Made by a program: the position numbers and the translations under genes. 64,000 bases of DNA. It comes from Rhizophagus irregularis (Eukaryota > Glomeromycota > Glomeromycetes > Glomerales > Glomeraceae). Position 1 is the stretch's first letter. The number at the start of each line of letters is the position of its first letter. Positions 1-13,321 of the stretch are shown one piece after another. The notes under the pieces were generated by a model, which saw nothing but the letters and a program-made list of their open reading frames with translations, ran no database searches and was not told the origin of the DNA. The stretch covers positions 3,100,001-3,164,000 of the forward strand of contig NC_089457.1 in assembly GCF_026210795.1 (NCBI RefSeq), given 5' to 3'.

Positions 1-1400
1 GCCTTGAGTTTTACTAAAATGTTTGCTGCTGTACGATCGGCTAAGCTGTACTGTAAAAATTTCAATAGATTATATATATATATATATATACAGTACAATA
101 TAGTACTTAATAAGCGATAAACGAATTTCAACCAGTAATATTCGACTTATACTAATAAATTATTATAATTTATAAGCAAGATAATCGGCATCATATAAAA
201 TGTACTAATTGTCGTAGAAAAATTCATGTGAATTTTTATTCCTTTTTTGTTAAAAACATGATACTTCTTGATAGGTTTATAGACCCAAAATACCTTTTCG
301 TTTCGCAAATAACATAATTTCTCTTTCAAATTTTTTTTGCTTTTAAATGTTTAGCAGAATCTTGCTCTAATTCTTTCAATTTTTTTTTCGTTCTTCAAGA
401 CGTGGATTTTCATCCAAATCAATAATTTTGATTACATTTACTTTGTTCTTTGGATCACTTTTTTGTTTTTTTGTCATGAAAATTTTTTACCCTTATAACA
501 TCTTTTTTCTAAAATAATAATAAAATATAGAATTTATAATTTATTTAAAATAATTAAGATATTACCTGCTGATTTATTTCAATAGGAATCTGGAACATTA
601 TACTTTTTATGAATATATACACTCTCCCACCATCTACAGTCAAACCTCCATATAATCACCCTCTATATGACCATCTCCTTATAAGCACCTATTTTTGCTT
701 AACCTACATATTATTTCTATATAATCACTGTATAGAGATTTGATGGTATTATCAAAATCACATCCTCTTTAAAAAAAATTGAATTTTTTTAATTATATAG
801 GCACTAAAGGTTACGACCATCGTGGTTTATATTCGCATGGGCACTTTCTCCAACATTAGTATTATTTGGTGCTTGGGTCAAATAGTGCGATCCATTTTTG
901 TGAATATATATAAATCCCTGACAAAACCCATGGAACACGCTTATCTTTCACCCAATATATATAAGATTAAACGCTTATTTAGTAATGGTAATTGATTTAG
1001 ATTCTGAATTAGCTATATGAAAAGCCAAATATAGTTTGTTAACTACCTGCAGTTCCTGATTCTTTACAAAACTCAATTTTGTTTAATATTTCTAAGACTT
1101 TTTCTTGTAGTATTACATAAATAGAATTTCAGGATAATTGTCTGTTCTTATCAATGTTTCTATAATAAGATAATTAATAATTTAATATTTACCAGCTAAT
1201 AATTAATAATTTATAAAAAATTGTTATTTATAACTTACCGTTTTTATTGAATATGTTGTAAGTGTTTAATTGGCTTAGATGTGAATACTTTGAATTTAAA
1301 AACCTTTTAAAATCAATTTTTTAATATTAGAAATTAATTATCATTAAAATATCATATTATATATTTATTAATTTACCTACGCTTGTCCTTTATGTTGGTC
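1..1400. other. Gene-free AT-rich stretch with one small MITE
   Basis: No supportable coding region on either strand. It holds a (TA)n run at about 72-90 and the MITE at 635-748. The rest is AT-rich sequence with only short random ORFs. Confidence 0.6.
635..748. mobile_element. Short pogo-like MITE
   Basis: The element runs from TACAGTCAAACCTCCATATA at the left to an inverted, decayed copy ending TTTGATGGTA at the right, with TA at both outer ends. The ends match the MITEs at 4273-4570 and 23639-23826, which also begin TACAGTC. TA-flanked CAGT ends are typical of Tc1/mariner/pogo-derived MITEs. It has no coding capacity. Confidence 0.5.
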
Positions 1401-1729
1401 AGCAATTATACATCCTAATCCTTCACCACGAATGTGACGAAATTAAATGTTTCCTCTATATCTCTTTCAAATCTTCAAATCCAAAAAAGTTTTGAAATAT
1501 TTACGATATAATATGAATAAATTTTGAAGTCTCGGATTATTTTTTGCTAAGTTTTGATTAGTTGTTCCAATATTTGTAAATATTCGTGTAAATATTAAAA
1601 GCTATATATTAGGATAATACAAAAATTAGTAATAATAAAAAAAAAATTAATAAATATTATCATTAAACTCATTTCAACTTACTTTTTTGTGATACTGCTA
1701 CTTCCCATTAATTTGTAATACCATGAATT

Positions 1730-2880
1730 TGTTTGGTAGCACATAAAACAATATACTGCCCATTATCAGGAAAACCTAAAATAAAATAAACTCATATTAA
1801 ATTTTATTTACATAATAAATTATCAAATTAAAATTATGTACTTACGAATTGATCGTGCATATGGATTTCGTGCTTCATAAATTCGTATGCAACTCCCAAA
1901 ATGGTTTGACCAAAATGGGTATTGTGAGTCCTACTATTGTGAGCGCCTACTTTTCTCAATATTACTGTATAATTGATTTTAGATTGATTACAATGATGGA
2001 TGCAAATCACTTATTGCCTTTCCATTTAAATAACTTTTAATCATGGATCCTATTTATAATTATCAGTGAAAATTGATTTGTAAGTTTTTAATTGCTTCAT
2101 AATTATAAATATATACAATAACATACCAATTAAAAGCTTTCTTGCTGTTAAATCAAGTATATATTCATTATCAATTATTTTTTGAAGTTGACTTCTTATA
2201 TTGTATGGTGTATTGTGAAGTGGTGGAGGTGGTGATTACATTTACCTACCGATATGGTTACAATAAATGGAAAATCTCTTCAATTTTCTGGAATTATATG
2301 GTAAAATTTGACTGGACAACTATCAGTCTTCTTTTTTATAATTCCTTTAACAACGTGATTTCCAGCTTTATGTAACAATGCTTTAATAAAAACATTAAAA
2401 CATTAATTAAAATAGACGGATAATACCAACATTATTGTTTAAAATTACTTACAGCATTCATCAAATCGAGTATTATTAGGGCATACCATATAGCATTCAT
2501 CTATTACATCAGATTTATACTTCTGCAACTTAAATATTAATATTAATTATTAATTATTTTAATAATCAATAATCAATAAATTATATTTAAATTTAGTTTA
2601 CCTCAAAGTTAATGCCATTAGGATGGTAGGAACGCTCATTAAACATAGTTTCTAACAATTCCAAATCAACATTATTTGGAAACTGTTAAATATCGGGAAT
2701 TTTTTTCCAGATTGTCATTGACGTATAAATACAAAAAAAAAAATAATATACTAAACGTACTTGTGTAAATTCAACTTTGGTGCACCATTACACCGTATTC
2801 CTTTTTGATCGATATATCCCCAACCGTATTCATGTACTTTGGCGGGAATATTATAATTTAAATAAATTAATTAATTATAA
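1730..2880 (-). pseudogene. MULE-type transposase relic
   Basis: Reading the minus strand, short open blocks resemble the N-terminal zinc-binding part of MULE/FAR1-like transposases that are abundant in Rhizophagus. One block (about 2860-2760) reads HEYGWGYIDQKGIRCNGAPK. A second (about 2695-2600) contains FPNNVDLELLETMFNERSYH. A third (about 2540-2455) contains DECYMVCPNNTRFDEC. A fourth (about 2370-2200) has CPVKFYHIIPEN, then a stop, then a Cys-His-His stretch. A fifth (about 2040-1850) contains NGKAISDLHPSL. The blocks are separated by stops and possible introns, so no intact gene remains. The family call rests on the CPVKF and GWGYID patterns and is an inference. Confidence 0.5.
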
Positions 2881-2899
2881 ATTTTTAAATTATAACAAA

Positions 2900-4270
2900 G
2901 CGTAAAATCCACTAACCTTTTCCTGAGATTTTTCATTGGCATCGATTAAATTTTTAAAAGAAATGAAGTAAATCCACAGTAATTTATGAGCTTTATAAAC
3001 GCGTTTTTCTCAAAATAATAAAAATAAAAATGTTTGAAAAAAATCTTGATTAACGTACTAATTTTTGTGTAATGTATTATATATATATATATATGCAAAT
3101 CTTAGATGCGTATTTCAGGTGATCATCTCACGGGTTCAGAATACCGCAGTCTCTTTACATCCCCTACCATCATCCTCGTATGATGCACCCAATCATCTGT
3201 CTCATCATCATAATAGTATGTATGTTTCAATAGCCAATCTCTGCTTGCGATATAAAGTCTAAGCATGGTTGTAGTTGTTGAGCCTTTTTCTACCTGAATA
3301 AGCATTCATACAACCATCGAGTGATAACTGATTGAGGACACCTAGCTCTTGATCTAAAGAGTTTAATCCGATCTTGACGACACACCGTGGTGAATATATT
3401 CAAAATCATTAAAGCAAAATACTTATTTTCTTATGATAATCCTCTAATGAATTCTCTTCTAAGATGTTTTCACAGAGATTGATGACATCATTACATCTCT
3501 TTTACCTTCAGATAATAATCCACTATTGAGTCATCACCTTGAAGCATTAACCCACATCGGAACTTCTCTATCACTATGAGTTACCTTAATTTTCCCCCGG
3601 TCACCCATATCATCAAGACCATCTGACCATATTTTCATCTGAATTATATCGCAATTCTAAAAAGCATCGGATTGTATGAATACATGGAACAAAGATGTTG
3701 GATTACTTATATAAGGTAAACTATATAAGCGTTTTCTCTCTCCAATGCCTGACTGCCTTTGTATTTCAATGAGTTTAGATTGTGCAATAGATCATCCCAC
3801 TCTTCCAAATCATAAATACACCAATCTTCTCTCTATCCATATTCTTCGATAAATTCATTATAGCCTTCATCTATCTCCTCATCTGACATTTTGCTAATAG
3901 ATCGTTCATACTTTTATAAAAATAAGCAAACAAATGATATTTACCACCTGGCCACTGCTCCGAACTATGGCTTGGATTGGGCAATTAAACCATAATTTCT
4001 TTCTTGATCGGGAATTATCACTTGCGGGATCGAGAGTTGTAAACTATAGTGCTCCCCCAAAACCTTTTAATATCTGCACAAGTTGTCTTTCAATACATTC
4101 TTAAATTTTAAATTAAAACGAAAAAGTAAATAGTAAAAAGCTCTTCTCTTAATCTTTTTAGGTAAAAAACAAGCAAGAAGCAGTATCTTTATTATATTCT
4201 TTTATAATACAAGCAAATGAAAAAAGTTTAATATACTATTCTTTCTCATTGAATTTATAGTTGAGAAAGG
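2900..4270. other. Degenerate sequence, probably old transposon remains
   Basis: No intact gene. On the minus strand, a 60-residue open stretch at 3305-3123 and a broken stretch near 3960-3820 could be remains of the transposase relic to the left, but no motif can be named. A TA-rich run lies near 3075-3095. Confidence 0.35.
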
Positions 4271-4272
4271 GT

Positions 4273-4570
4273 TACAGTCGACTCCTCTATAGTCACCCCA
4301 GATATAGTCACATTCCACCTTATAAGCACATTTACATTGGTCCAAGCAGATTAGAAAATCCTTCGCCAACATCAATTTTGTGTGAAATTCGCCCAATTTC
4401 CGATGAATGATGATATTTGTCCATATGCTTTTGTATTTTCGTTAAATCTTGTGAAGTGTTATTAATAAGCTTATTAAAAAAATACCTCTTTAGTCACATT
4501 CTATAGTATTTTTATAATCACTCCATTTTTTTTCGGTCCCAGGGTGTGGCTATATAGGGGGTTGACTGTA
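4273..4570. mobile_element. Pogo-like MITE, about 300 bp
   Basis: Left end TACAGTCGACTCCTCTATAG. The right end, read in reverse, is TACAGTCAACCCCCTATATA. The terminal inverted repeats extend about 30 bp with a few mismatches and are bounded by TA. The internal sequence contains further copies of the motif 'tatagtcac'. No transposase is encoded, so it would depend on a pogo/Tigger-type enzyme elsewhere. Confidence 0.65.
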
Positions 4571-6060
4571 ATCCTTTTTAGTCTCTCTAAAAACTCGAAA
4601 TGATCGATGCGGTACAACCAATATTTACAAATAAGATCTTGTTTTCACTTTTCGCAAACCTATCAAGGTTTTCACTTCTTCTTTTATCAATGATAGTGCC
4701 GTCTCCCACCATTTACGCTTTGCAGTACTCCTTCAGCACCAACTGATGCTATCATTCTTTATATCAATTACACGGAATTCAAATTCGGTAATCGGGGCGT
4801 ATGTTCTTTTTTAATTTGCGATCTGAGAAATGGACAGATTCTTCGTTGTTAATTTTGATTGTAACAACATGTTGCTGTGTGATTCTCCCAACTGAATCGC
4901 TAAGAGCAACAGCCTGATTTCCGGCATTTTGCTTTTCCTAAATGTAAAGGCCCATAGTGAATAAAATTTCGTTCGTACAGATGCAAAAATGCTTTGAAAC
5001 ATTTTTCTATAAATAAATAAATAAAATACGTTACATACCTTATGTTTTTGCGGGAAAGTTGGTTGAACTTCTACACATTCTACATGCTTTATATCTTGCT
5101 GGGAAAAAGATAGAGATAAGAAGAATGATTAGTATTGTCGTATGATGCCAAGAGTTCTATGAAAACATATGAGTACGGAATCTTTATACCTTTTCACATG
5201 GAGATTATCTGAAAGACTCAAAGTTGGACTAACGCCTGGCAATCTCGAAATTGTAAAGTCCTTAGCCCTTCATAACATAAATAACATATGCTTTTGTCAG
5301 CACTATTAGCTTATAGGGTAGGCCCTGTGTCGCAACTAGACACTATTTCACATTTTTCTCACGATTGTTTGGGAAAAAACCAATTTCCTTCGGACTTCGC
5401 GCTCTCTTTTTTTATTTGTGATCGGTTCTTATTGTATCATCAGCATTCAGTTGTAGATCCGGTCCATATCTGTAAAGTTGTACGAGAATATTTTAAGAAA
5501 TTTTTGTATAATTTTTTTAAACGTACATATAAGGGCGTACGTATCAACGTCAATGTACAGTATTACTTATTTACCTGTCAAAATTCTTCCAAGAAAAAAA
5601 AATTGATTGACGCAAAATTATCAGAACTATATCAAAAACGCGTCTAAAACTTTGTATTTTAGATATTCCGATATTCTTTCAGATAAAGAGTATACCGTAA
5701 AAGTTACAATAACGCGTAAACAAACTATATCAGCGACTCTTCAGCAAAAAACGAGTATTCAGATTCAAACGAAGAGTGACAAACCGAAAACGCGTCAATC
5801 TAAACAAACGACCTTAGGAACACTTCAAAATGTTATTGGCATTAGATTCTGTCTATCTCCAGACAAAGAGAAATATACTTTAAGAGAGCTACGAAAACTA
5901 GTAAGACAACTTTAAAAAGACATCTTCAAGTAAAACTTTTCTGGCAAAGCCTCTTATAAGAAGACTTATTCGATAAAACTTCTTCACCACTAATGAAGCA
6001 TCCTCTAACAATGTTGTTTCCAACGAAGCCTCTTCTTATTAGTGTCACTTTATCTATTTC
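4571..6060. other. Spacer left of the topoisomerase pseudogene
   Basis: Two overlapping short open stretches lie here (5288-5647 and 5607-5915, plus strand). The second is Lys/Gln/Thr-rich and could be a decayed N-terminal piece of the topoisomerase pseudogene that follows, but no conserved motif supports this. Nothing else can be named. Confidence 0.35.
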
Positions 6061-8600
6061 TTCGTCAAATGAAAACGCAACTTGAACATATTTTTACTAA
6101 GACCAGATACTTACGTTGGGTCAATTCAAAAAAAACTGATACTGGCAAATGAATTTGATGGTGATATCTGATTGACCAAAAATGTTAAAATCTTCTTGAA
6201 TTGAAAATCAAGAATTTCAAAAAATATCCTGACGGATATGAGTTGAATCGACGATTTATCACTTACAATAATTAATTATTTACAAAGAAGTTATTATAAT
6301 CAAAGTTAGGAGATTACTTTTGTTCCATCTCCGAAAGGATCCTAGCTTTGTCAATAGCATTTACTAAAGGTGGTACTCGTGTTGATTACGTCACAGTCCA
6401 AATTATAGAAACTAATGGTAGCAGTCACAAAAAAACTAAGGGTAAAAGAACCAATCGAAAAATCATATTTGGTTTTATTAATCGTTTATAGAAAGCTTGA
6501 TCTTCTATTCTCAAACAAAGAGTACCTAACATTGAAAGCTTCATCGTTTGATATATTGAATTTTAATATAATGAATTTTTATAATTCAAATGTAATCCAA
6601 GCAAACCATTTTATAAAAGTTATTCAAGCATAAACAAAGCAAGGAACTGAAGGAAACGAGAACTGAAGAAATGATGAAAAAAAGGTACTGCCAAACTGGA
6701 TGGTTCAAAACTGCCGGCGGTAAAAATGTCAGAACTGCATTTTAATTCTCACTCATTTTAAATCTTAACGAAAGTAATTCTACAAGATTTTAGCAGTTGC
6801 TGGTTTTCCATATTTGGCCGTGACAATTACAAAGTTTCTCGATTCGCGGAAAACTTTTAAATGTGAGAGTAGGTACGCATATCCGGATTATGAATTATGT
6901 AGAATACAACATATAATACAAATTCTCGAGCAAAGAATAATGTTTGACAGGAGAATTACGTTATGGACACAATGACTGTTCAAGATCACAATGGAAGTCA
7001 TATAAAGGATTGATAATCAATTTCTTAAATTATATCTTTCCCATCATTGCTTAAAGTTCCGGAATTCGTGATGAAATTTGTAACACCTATTGTAAGGTGA
7101 ACACTAAATGGTTGGTTTTTTACTATGCAAGATCCGCAAGTTAATCGGAAATAACGATAATAGTGAAGACTGGAAAATTAAGTATTACAAGGGTCTTGGT
7201 ACGAGTACTACTTTTGAAAAAAGTTAAAAATACTTAGGATCAAGAGGGTGGACGTGAATTGGTTGACATGGCTTTCAACCAATGATCGAAAAGAATGTTG
7301 ATAACCGATTTTATCAATAGAGAGTTGATAATGAAAGATCTATATCAAATGCCCTTGATGAGTTTAAACCTGAAAATTCTTTCACAATAAATATGAAGTC
7401 TTGTCATTAGCTGCTAGTGCAGTTCTAGATCTAAACATATCATCTCCGCTTTCAAGGTACTATCATTGCAATGGCTCAGGACTATTATAAGTAAGTTTTT
7501 TACATTTTTTTTTTAACAATTTGTATTTTAGAATTTAGGTTAACTACGATTGTTTTTTCTCATTATCAATATAATGTTGACAGAGTGTTAAAGATGCAGT
7601 CAGTGCACGTTACATTAGAATTGCAGCTCCCAGATTGGCTAGATTGATATTGGCAACGTTTACCTACCGTAACGATGACTTTCAGATCGTTTAATTTATT
7701 ATACTAATGGTACTCGTTAATTTTATAATTTTCTCTTTCAATATAAAATACAACAATTTGATTAATTAATGCATTACTACTTTATTTAGGGTTAGTACAT
7801 ACAAGATTAAAATCCAAGAGATATTAATTGACCTAATGATTAATGGTGAAAATCAGCTCTTACGTCTCTTAAATACTATAGTTTTTGGGTTATATTGAAC
7901 AGACAAAGACAAATGTGAAGTTTGCTGTATAATCGAGTCAGTAAATAATATTATTGAATTACCGACTCGTGTTTGGGAAAAAGTATATACACACATATGA
8001 TTCTTTTATTTCATGCACAATATTAGTTGAAATTTACATTTATTTTTTATTCATTAATTTACATAATAATAATATTAATATATACGGGATAGAAAGAGAA
8101 TCATACGATAGATAACGTCGATTTTACGGTTCAATTAACTAAACGGAAATTAAGCAACGCTTTAGAAGGACTTAAAAAAGAAGTTCAATCATAGCGCTAT
8201 CATAAAACACTAAAACATGATATGCTTAGCCTTTTAAAATTCTATGATTATAGAGTAGAACATTAATATAAAAGAAAAGATCATGTGCAATCAACTCTGG
8301 AATAAAAACCAGATTTATTTTAACGAAGATTAGACCATAATATCGAATATGAAGGACTTCGTGAAACCGATGATGATGGTGATTGATATAACCACCTAAT
8401 TAATGAATATTAAATTAAAATCTTGGGGAATTTTGTAAGAAGCACAAAAATTTTTAAACAAAGAATGGAACTTAACGTACTTTGGAAGATAAACCCCACA
8501 AGAAATCTGGAAAGAAGATCTAGATACATTTTTGGATGAATGGAACGTATTTCACATGAAGCCATTGATCACAAGCAAAAATAGATTGAAAGATAAGTAA
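6060..8600 (+). pseudogene. DNA topoisomerase II pseudogene
   Basis: Many frameshifted blocks follow eukaryotic topoisomerase II in order. TQLEHI and LLRPDTYVGS-like sequence (about 6075-6120) marks the start of the ATPase domain. SFVNSIA...KGGT.VDYV lies at about 6350-6395 and LTLKASSF at about 6520-6550. GRDNY.V then LLNVRV (about 6820-6870) corresponds to the toprim region, and QDHNGSHIKGLIINFLN lies at about 6980-7030. WKIKYYKGLGTSTTFE is at about 7170-7217, a decayed QGTIIAMAQDY at about 7455-7490, and SARYI..A.PRLARLIL at about 7600-7655. IIELPTRVWEKVY is near 7960 and WKEDLDTFLDEWN at about 8510-8550. Most of the ATPase domain between LLRPDTY and SFVNSIA is missing: about 230 bp remain where roughly 700 would be expected. 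Stops and frameshifts occur throughout. In intact form the family passes one duplex through a transient double-strand break. A functional copy must lie elsewhere. Confidence 0.85.
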
Positions 8601-8609
8601 AGAAACGAG

Positions 8610-10497
8610 AAATGTTTTATAATTATAGTATCATTTACTTTATTATTTACTTTATTATTATTCGCTTACAGTTGATATTATTATCAATTCTTAAAGATTA
8701 CAAAATACAAATATAGTTCGATTATGATCTTTGTTTGATTGCGACAAAATATTTTTCTATTAAAAAATCAAATTCATATAAAATAAAAAATTTTATACTG
8801 ATGTAATTGGTTTCCCAAATTATGCCCCAAATTATGCATAGAAAAAAAAAAAAGACTTTACTATTTTTAACAGGTCACGATCAAACTTTATTTTAAAATT
8901 TTTCAACAAATCAGAAAAATCCTGATTTTTTTTTATCTTTTTAAGCCATATTTTAAGCCTTAAACATTAAAGTAAATGAACATGATAATCAAAAAAAAAA
9001 AAGAAAAAAAAACGAAAATCTAAAAAAAATGTTAAAAAGAAATCATTCAAAATCTAAAAAAATCAAAATAAAACGAGTTTCAAATAAAAACAAAGTACAT
9101 CCAAACCAGCCAAACACAACTTTTTGACAATCAAAACAAATAATTAATATTTATTTTAAAAATAAGTAAATATCATTCATTTCATTTTTTCTAACAAAGT
9201 AAACTTGTGTTAATGCTTTAATGTTTACATGTTTCAAGAAAAAAAAAAAGTAAAGTTCAAATCTCAAAGCACATTCGAGCATGTGAACGTACAAGTCGTG
9301 TACAAGAAAAAACTTGGATAAATAAACCTGTAATTCGTCGTTTATATGCATCAAAAAGAAAAAAAAAATTTACAATTTTAGTATTGATTTTCGAAAATTA
9401 ATAATTTAATTATTTTAACTTGTAAAAAAAAAATAAAACGGGGTTATTTTTGAATTTGTCACCCCACTTTTAAAGTTGATTTTTCTCCACGTACTGTATA
9501 CACGTGATAATTTTTTTTTTTACTAATGATAATTTCTTGAATAAATTCTTGTTATAAATTTTATGAATTCTGATTGAGCCGCTTAAAATCAAGTTATTTT
9601 ACCTTTTTGATTTACGCCAATTTTAGTAATACCTGCTGATTAAAAAAAATGTTATGCTTGCAGTAGAATAAGGAACAAATAATAAATATATTATAATATA
9701 ATAAATTATTGTATTACTTTTTATAAAAGTATAAATTAAAATGCTCTCCGCAAAATTTATTCGGGAATGAGTGCGGTGTAAAGCGAAACCGCGATGCTTA
9801 CGTGCCCATGGGCTAAAGAACGCAGAAGAACGCAGTAATCTTATGCATAGTTTGAATATATTAATAAATGAATATATATAAGGATGATGCGCAGAAATGC
9901 CAATGATTGCAATGAATGTAATGTAATGTAACACGTAAAACTATCCAATGGCAATCTAACCCAAACCATTAATGGGTTTAATACACGAGATATACTTCGG
10001 GTTCATTATTGTACTAGACTTGTTACGGTATCTTTTTCCCTTCGCAATACGCTGTCATTGTGTAACTTTAAGCGGAAAATGGTTTAATTGTAATATACTT
10101 GTATTCTGTGATTTTGGGTATTGTGTTCGTGTAATTTCCGTTGTATTGTATGCACCCTAACATTCCCAATTCCCCCAAAAATTATTTATTTAAAAGCTTC
10201 GAAGTTTTCCTTCAAACGTTACACTTCTTGTGCATCATAATTCATAAATTAACAAAAAAAGTCGGTTCTAAAAGTAACTCGCACAGGAATACTTTTACTC
10301 TTTTCATTTCTTCTTTTTGGATAAAAGAAAATATTATAAAAGGTGATACAATATTTTAAAACAAACTTCTTTCCCCGATATTAAAATTATAAAATTTTAG
10401 CTCGAAACTTTTTTCAACATCCTTTCATTCGGTTCTAAAAAAAAAAAAAACTTTGTAAATATAATAAATATACAACAATAGTATTCAAAAAAAAAAA
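8610..10497. other. AT-rich intergenic stretch upstream of the low-complexity protein gene
   Basis: Poly-A and poly-T runs dominate (8995-9020, 9240-9250). ORFs in this interval are short with no recognisable motif. A slightly less AT-rich patch lies at 9755-9835. The last 150 bases before 10498 are A-rich and probably the 5' UTR of the next gene; no clear TATA box can be assigned. Confidence 0.5.
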
Positions 10498-12048
10498 ATG
10501 CAGTCTTCTTCAATATTAGAGTTTCCCCACTCGACTTCAAAAATAACCTCAAAGAAAAACCTTGAAACTCAAAAGGGAACATTCATGAAGCAACAGAATC
10601 CCGATAAAAATGACAATGATACTACACCCACAAATGACCTGACTTCAGAAAATAATGCTCCTAGTTCTGGTGTTACGACGAATTTCTTTTATAAAATAAC
10701 AGAAATCGTAGCTTATACTTCCGCTTCTATCAGTGATACTTACAATACTTTCATGGCTGGTGGAACACCCGAACCGGAACATTCCACAAGAAAAAGAAGT
10801 TATAGTAATGGTTATCATGATGATGTTATGCAAATAAATGCGGATGATTCGGACGGAGCCTATTATAATGATGAAATTAGCGAAGGTGAAATTGAATATA
10901 ATAACGATAAAGATGTAGATAAAAAGGTAGATAAGAAGGACGATGCCAAATGGACAGTAAATGATGATGAAGAGGAACCACCACCACCATATGATAATTC
11001 ATGGGTAATGGTAAGATATTATTTATTCATTTTTTTTTTCAAAAAAAGAGAAATTCTAATTAAAATATTTTTTATTTAGCCAAAGTCAAATTCTGGAGAA
11101 AATAGTATGACAAATGCTCCAATGTCTTCGTCACCAAAACGTATTGAGACTTCTAATGTTGAAAGTAAACCCACATCAACACCAGAAGATACTAATTCGA
11201 CCACCATGTCACAAACGATTCCTCGACGTCGACAAATTCGCGTACGACGTCCTCGAAGATTACTTCGACGAAAATCTACTGAAGTTTCTACTCCACGAGG
11301 AGGAAGTGGAGGAAGTGGAGGAAAATATGATGATCCAGAACAATTGTTGCTTAAAGTGAATGATAAATTAAGTGATATGATAGCTCAAGGCCGTGCAGCG
11401 TTAACTAGTACAGTTGATGTAACAGAAGTTGAAATGTTATTAGCCGAAGAAAGGGAACGAGATGAAAGAATTGCGAAAGAAATTGGACTTCAAACACCTG
11501 TTGGAAGAAAAGGAAGAAAAAATGCAGTCGAATACGATTGTTATACCGATGGAAACTATTCATCTCTTGAATATTTCGATTACGGCGGATATGGTACATA
11601 TAGTGGACATGGAAGTGGATTTACATCCCCTTCAGGATACGAATCCCCTGATACATATGCCTCCCATGGTCATTATAACTCACCTTCACAATTTGGCTCT
11701 CCAGCAACGTCGTATCATCAAACACCACAAGGTGGATTTAACTATTCTACTCTTGGATATAAATTTAATGAAAATGAGTTCAACTCAATACCAAATCAAT
11801 ATTACGGACAACCATCATCAAATGGATTTGTTGAACCTGCTATACCGAAAGGATTCGGCGCTGGACCAATATCAGGAGGATTTGGTGCTAAATTTGGAAG
11901 ATACGGATCAAATAATAATAATGGTGGTTTTGGAAATTATGGTCATCATTTTGGATCAAATGCTGGTGGATTTGGATCCAATGTTTTTGGATCAAATGGT
12001 GGGTATAGAGCAAATGGAATGTATAATAATCGGGAATTTTTATACTAA
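10498..12048 (+). CDS. Low-complexity Gly/Asn/Phe/Tyr-rich protein, two exons
   Basis: Exon 1 is 10498-11010, the intron 11011-11079 (GTAAGA donor, TTTATTTAG acceptor) and exon 2 11080-12048. The phases join cleanly to give 493 aa. The product is not recognised. Residues 1-170 are Ser/Thr/Asn- and acid-rich and end in a PPPPYDNSW patch, a possible WW-domain ligand. A basic cluster RRRQIRVRRPRRLLRRK lies at about residues 217-233. A charged segment that may be a short coiled coil (EVEMLLAEERERDERIAKEI) follows at about 287-306. From about residue 330 to the end the protein is a prion-like tract of FG, GGFG, YG and SNG repeats, resembling intrinsically disordered nucleoporin- or RNA-granule-type tails. 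Start choice: this is the first ATG of the open frame, after an A-rich leader; an alternative in-frame ATG lies at 10585. Function unknown. Confidence 0.75.
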
Positions 12049-13321
12049 ATTTGACAAATAGATAGATTATATAGCGTCTTAGTAATATAAAATATAAAAT
12101 TTCTTTTTTAATTTTTTTTTCGTAATTATTTTATATATATATATACTTTTTTACGTTTAAATATTTAAAAGGAGGAGGGTTTATAACGAGGGAAATTAAG
12201 GTTATTTTGAAACAATTATCATCACATCACATCTCTTTACTTACATACAATATAACCTTACTTAACATTTATGACAACATCTAATTCAATTGTTAATTTA
12301 TTACACACTCCATCATTCCAATTTCCATATTATAAATAATTTAATCACTCTTTTGACCCTTACCTTTATAATACGCTAATAATTTGTTTGTAAATACTTT
12401 TTCTTTTTTTACTTTTTTTAAAAAAAAAAAAATTAACCCCTGATCTCCCTCTAATTTTTCCTATATATATATATATATATAATATATAAACCACCTTCTT
12501 TGTAAATTTTTTTTTTATTTCCTTTTATGTAGTAAAAATCGAAAGTTTTAAAAATAGGAGTAGATAATAATGATAGATTTCTTATTTTTTATTTTATTTT
12601 TTTTGTCTTTTTTTGAATGAATGTTTATAATTTTTTAGATAGATATAATACATTTAATTTTTTTGAAATTTGTGATATTCCATTTGAGATGGAAGGATTT
12701 TGTGGTTATTACTAAAAAAAAAAATAAAAGTTTATTGAAAGCTTTGTTTTCTTACAAATCAAATTTCATGTGATGTCCGATCTTTTGAATCAGGTGTCTG
12801 ATTAGTAAAATAGTTTACTTATTTTTGATTAATTTGTAAAAAATGTGGACGTTATTAATGTTATTATTGGATGGGATGTAAATATTCTCCGTTAAAATCC
12901 GTTAAAGGTTACTCATCTTAAATATAGAATTCATTGTATCATTCCTAATTTTACCATAATATGTAAGCTTAATGAACCGCTATCCAAAATTGTGGGTAGT
13001 AAATAGTCTAAATCTTAAATTCAACACTGCATGATCGCACAGCCGGTGATGTAAGCCTTCTAAGCCTAATAAAAACGAATTTCTGATTCCGAACAACCGA
13101 ACAAATGCAGCACAACCTTGCAAATCTTTTACTTTTATGGTAAGCGAATTATCAAAAAAAAAACAATAAAAATAATCAATAAATGAACCGTTTTTATATA
13201 AATATGTATTTATATTATCCTTGTTCTCTAAGTTTAAAGTATAATATTCTAAAGCTAGCCAGTTTTATTCCTGTCTATCAACGGAGAACAGTTGTAAATA
13301 TTTTTGTGTATATATATAGCA
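12049..13321. other. Intergenic region between two plus-strand genes
   Basis: Holds the probable 3' UTR of the low-complexity gene (T-rich, with AATAAAA near 12722) and the promoter/5' UTR of the CLEC16A-like gene. A (TA)n run lies at 12463-12490. Nothing coding is supported. Confidence 0.55.

Noticed and set aside
5288-5915. Two overlapping ORFs of 119 and 102 codons
   Set aside because: No recognisable motif or clear splice structure; adjacent to a broken pseudogene, so possibly its decayed N-terminal part but not shown.
11114-12061. Long ORFs in other frames of the low-complexity gene (81 and 199 codons)
   Set aside because: Shadow frames of the repeat-rich exon; composition (Met/Ile/His-rich) is an artefact of the GGATTT-type repeats.
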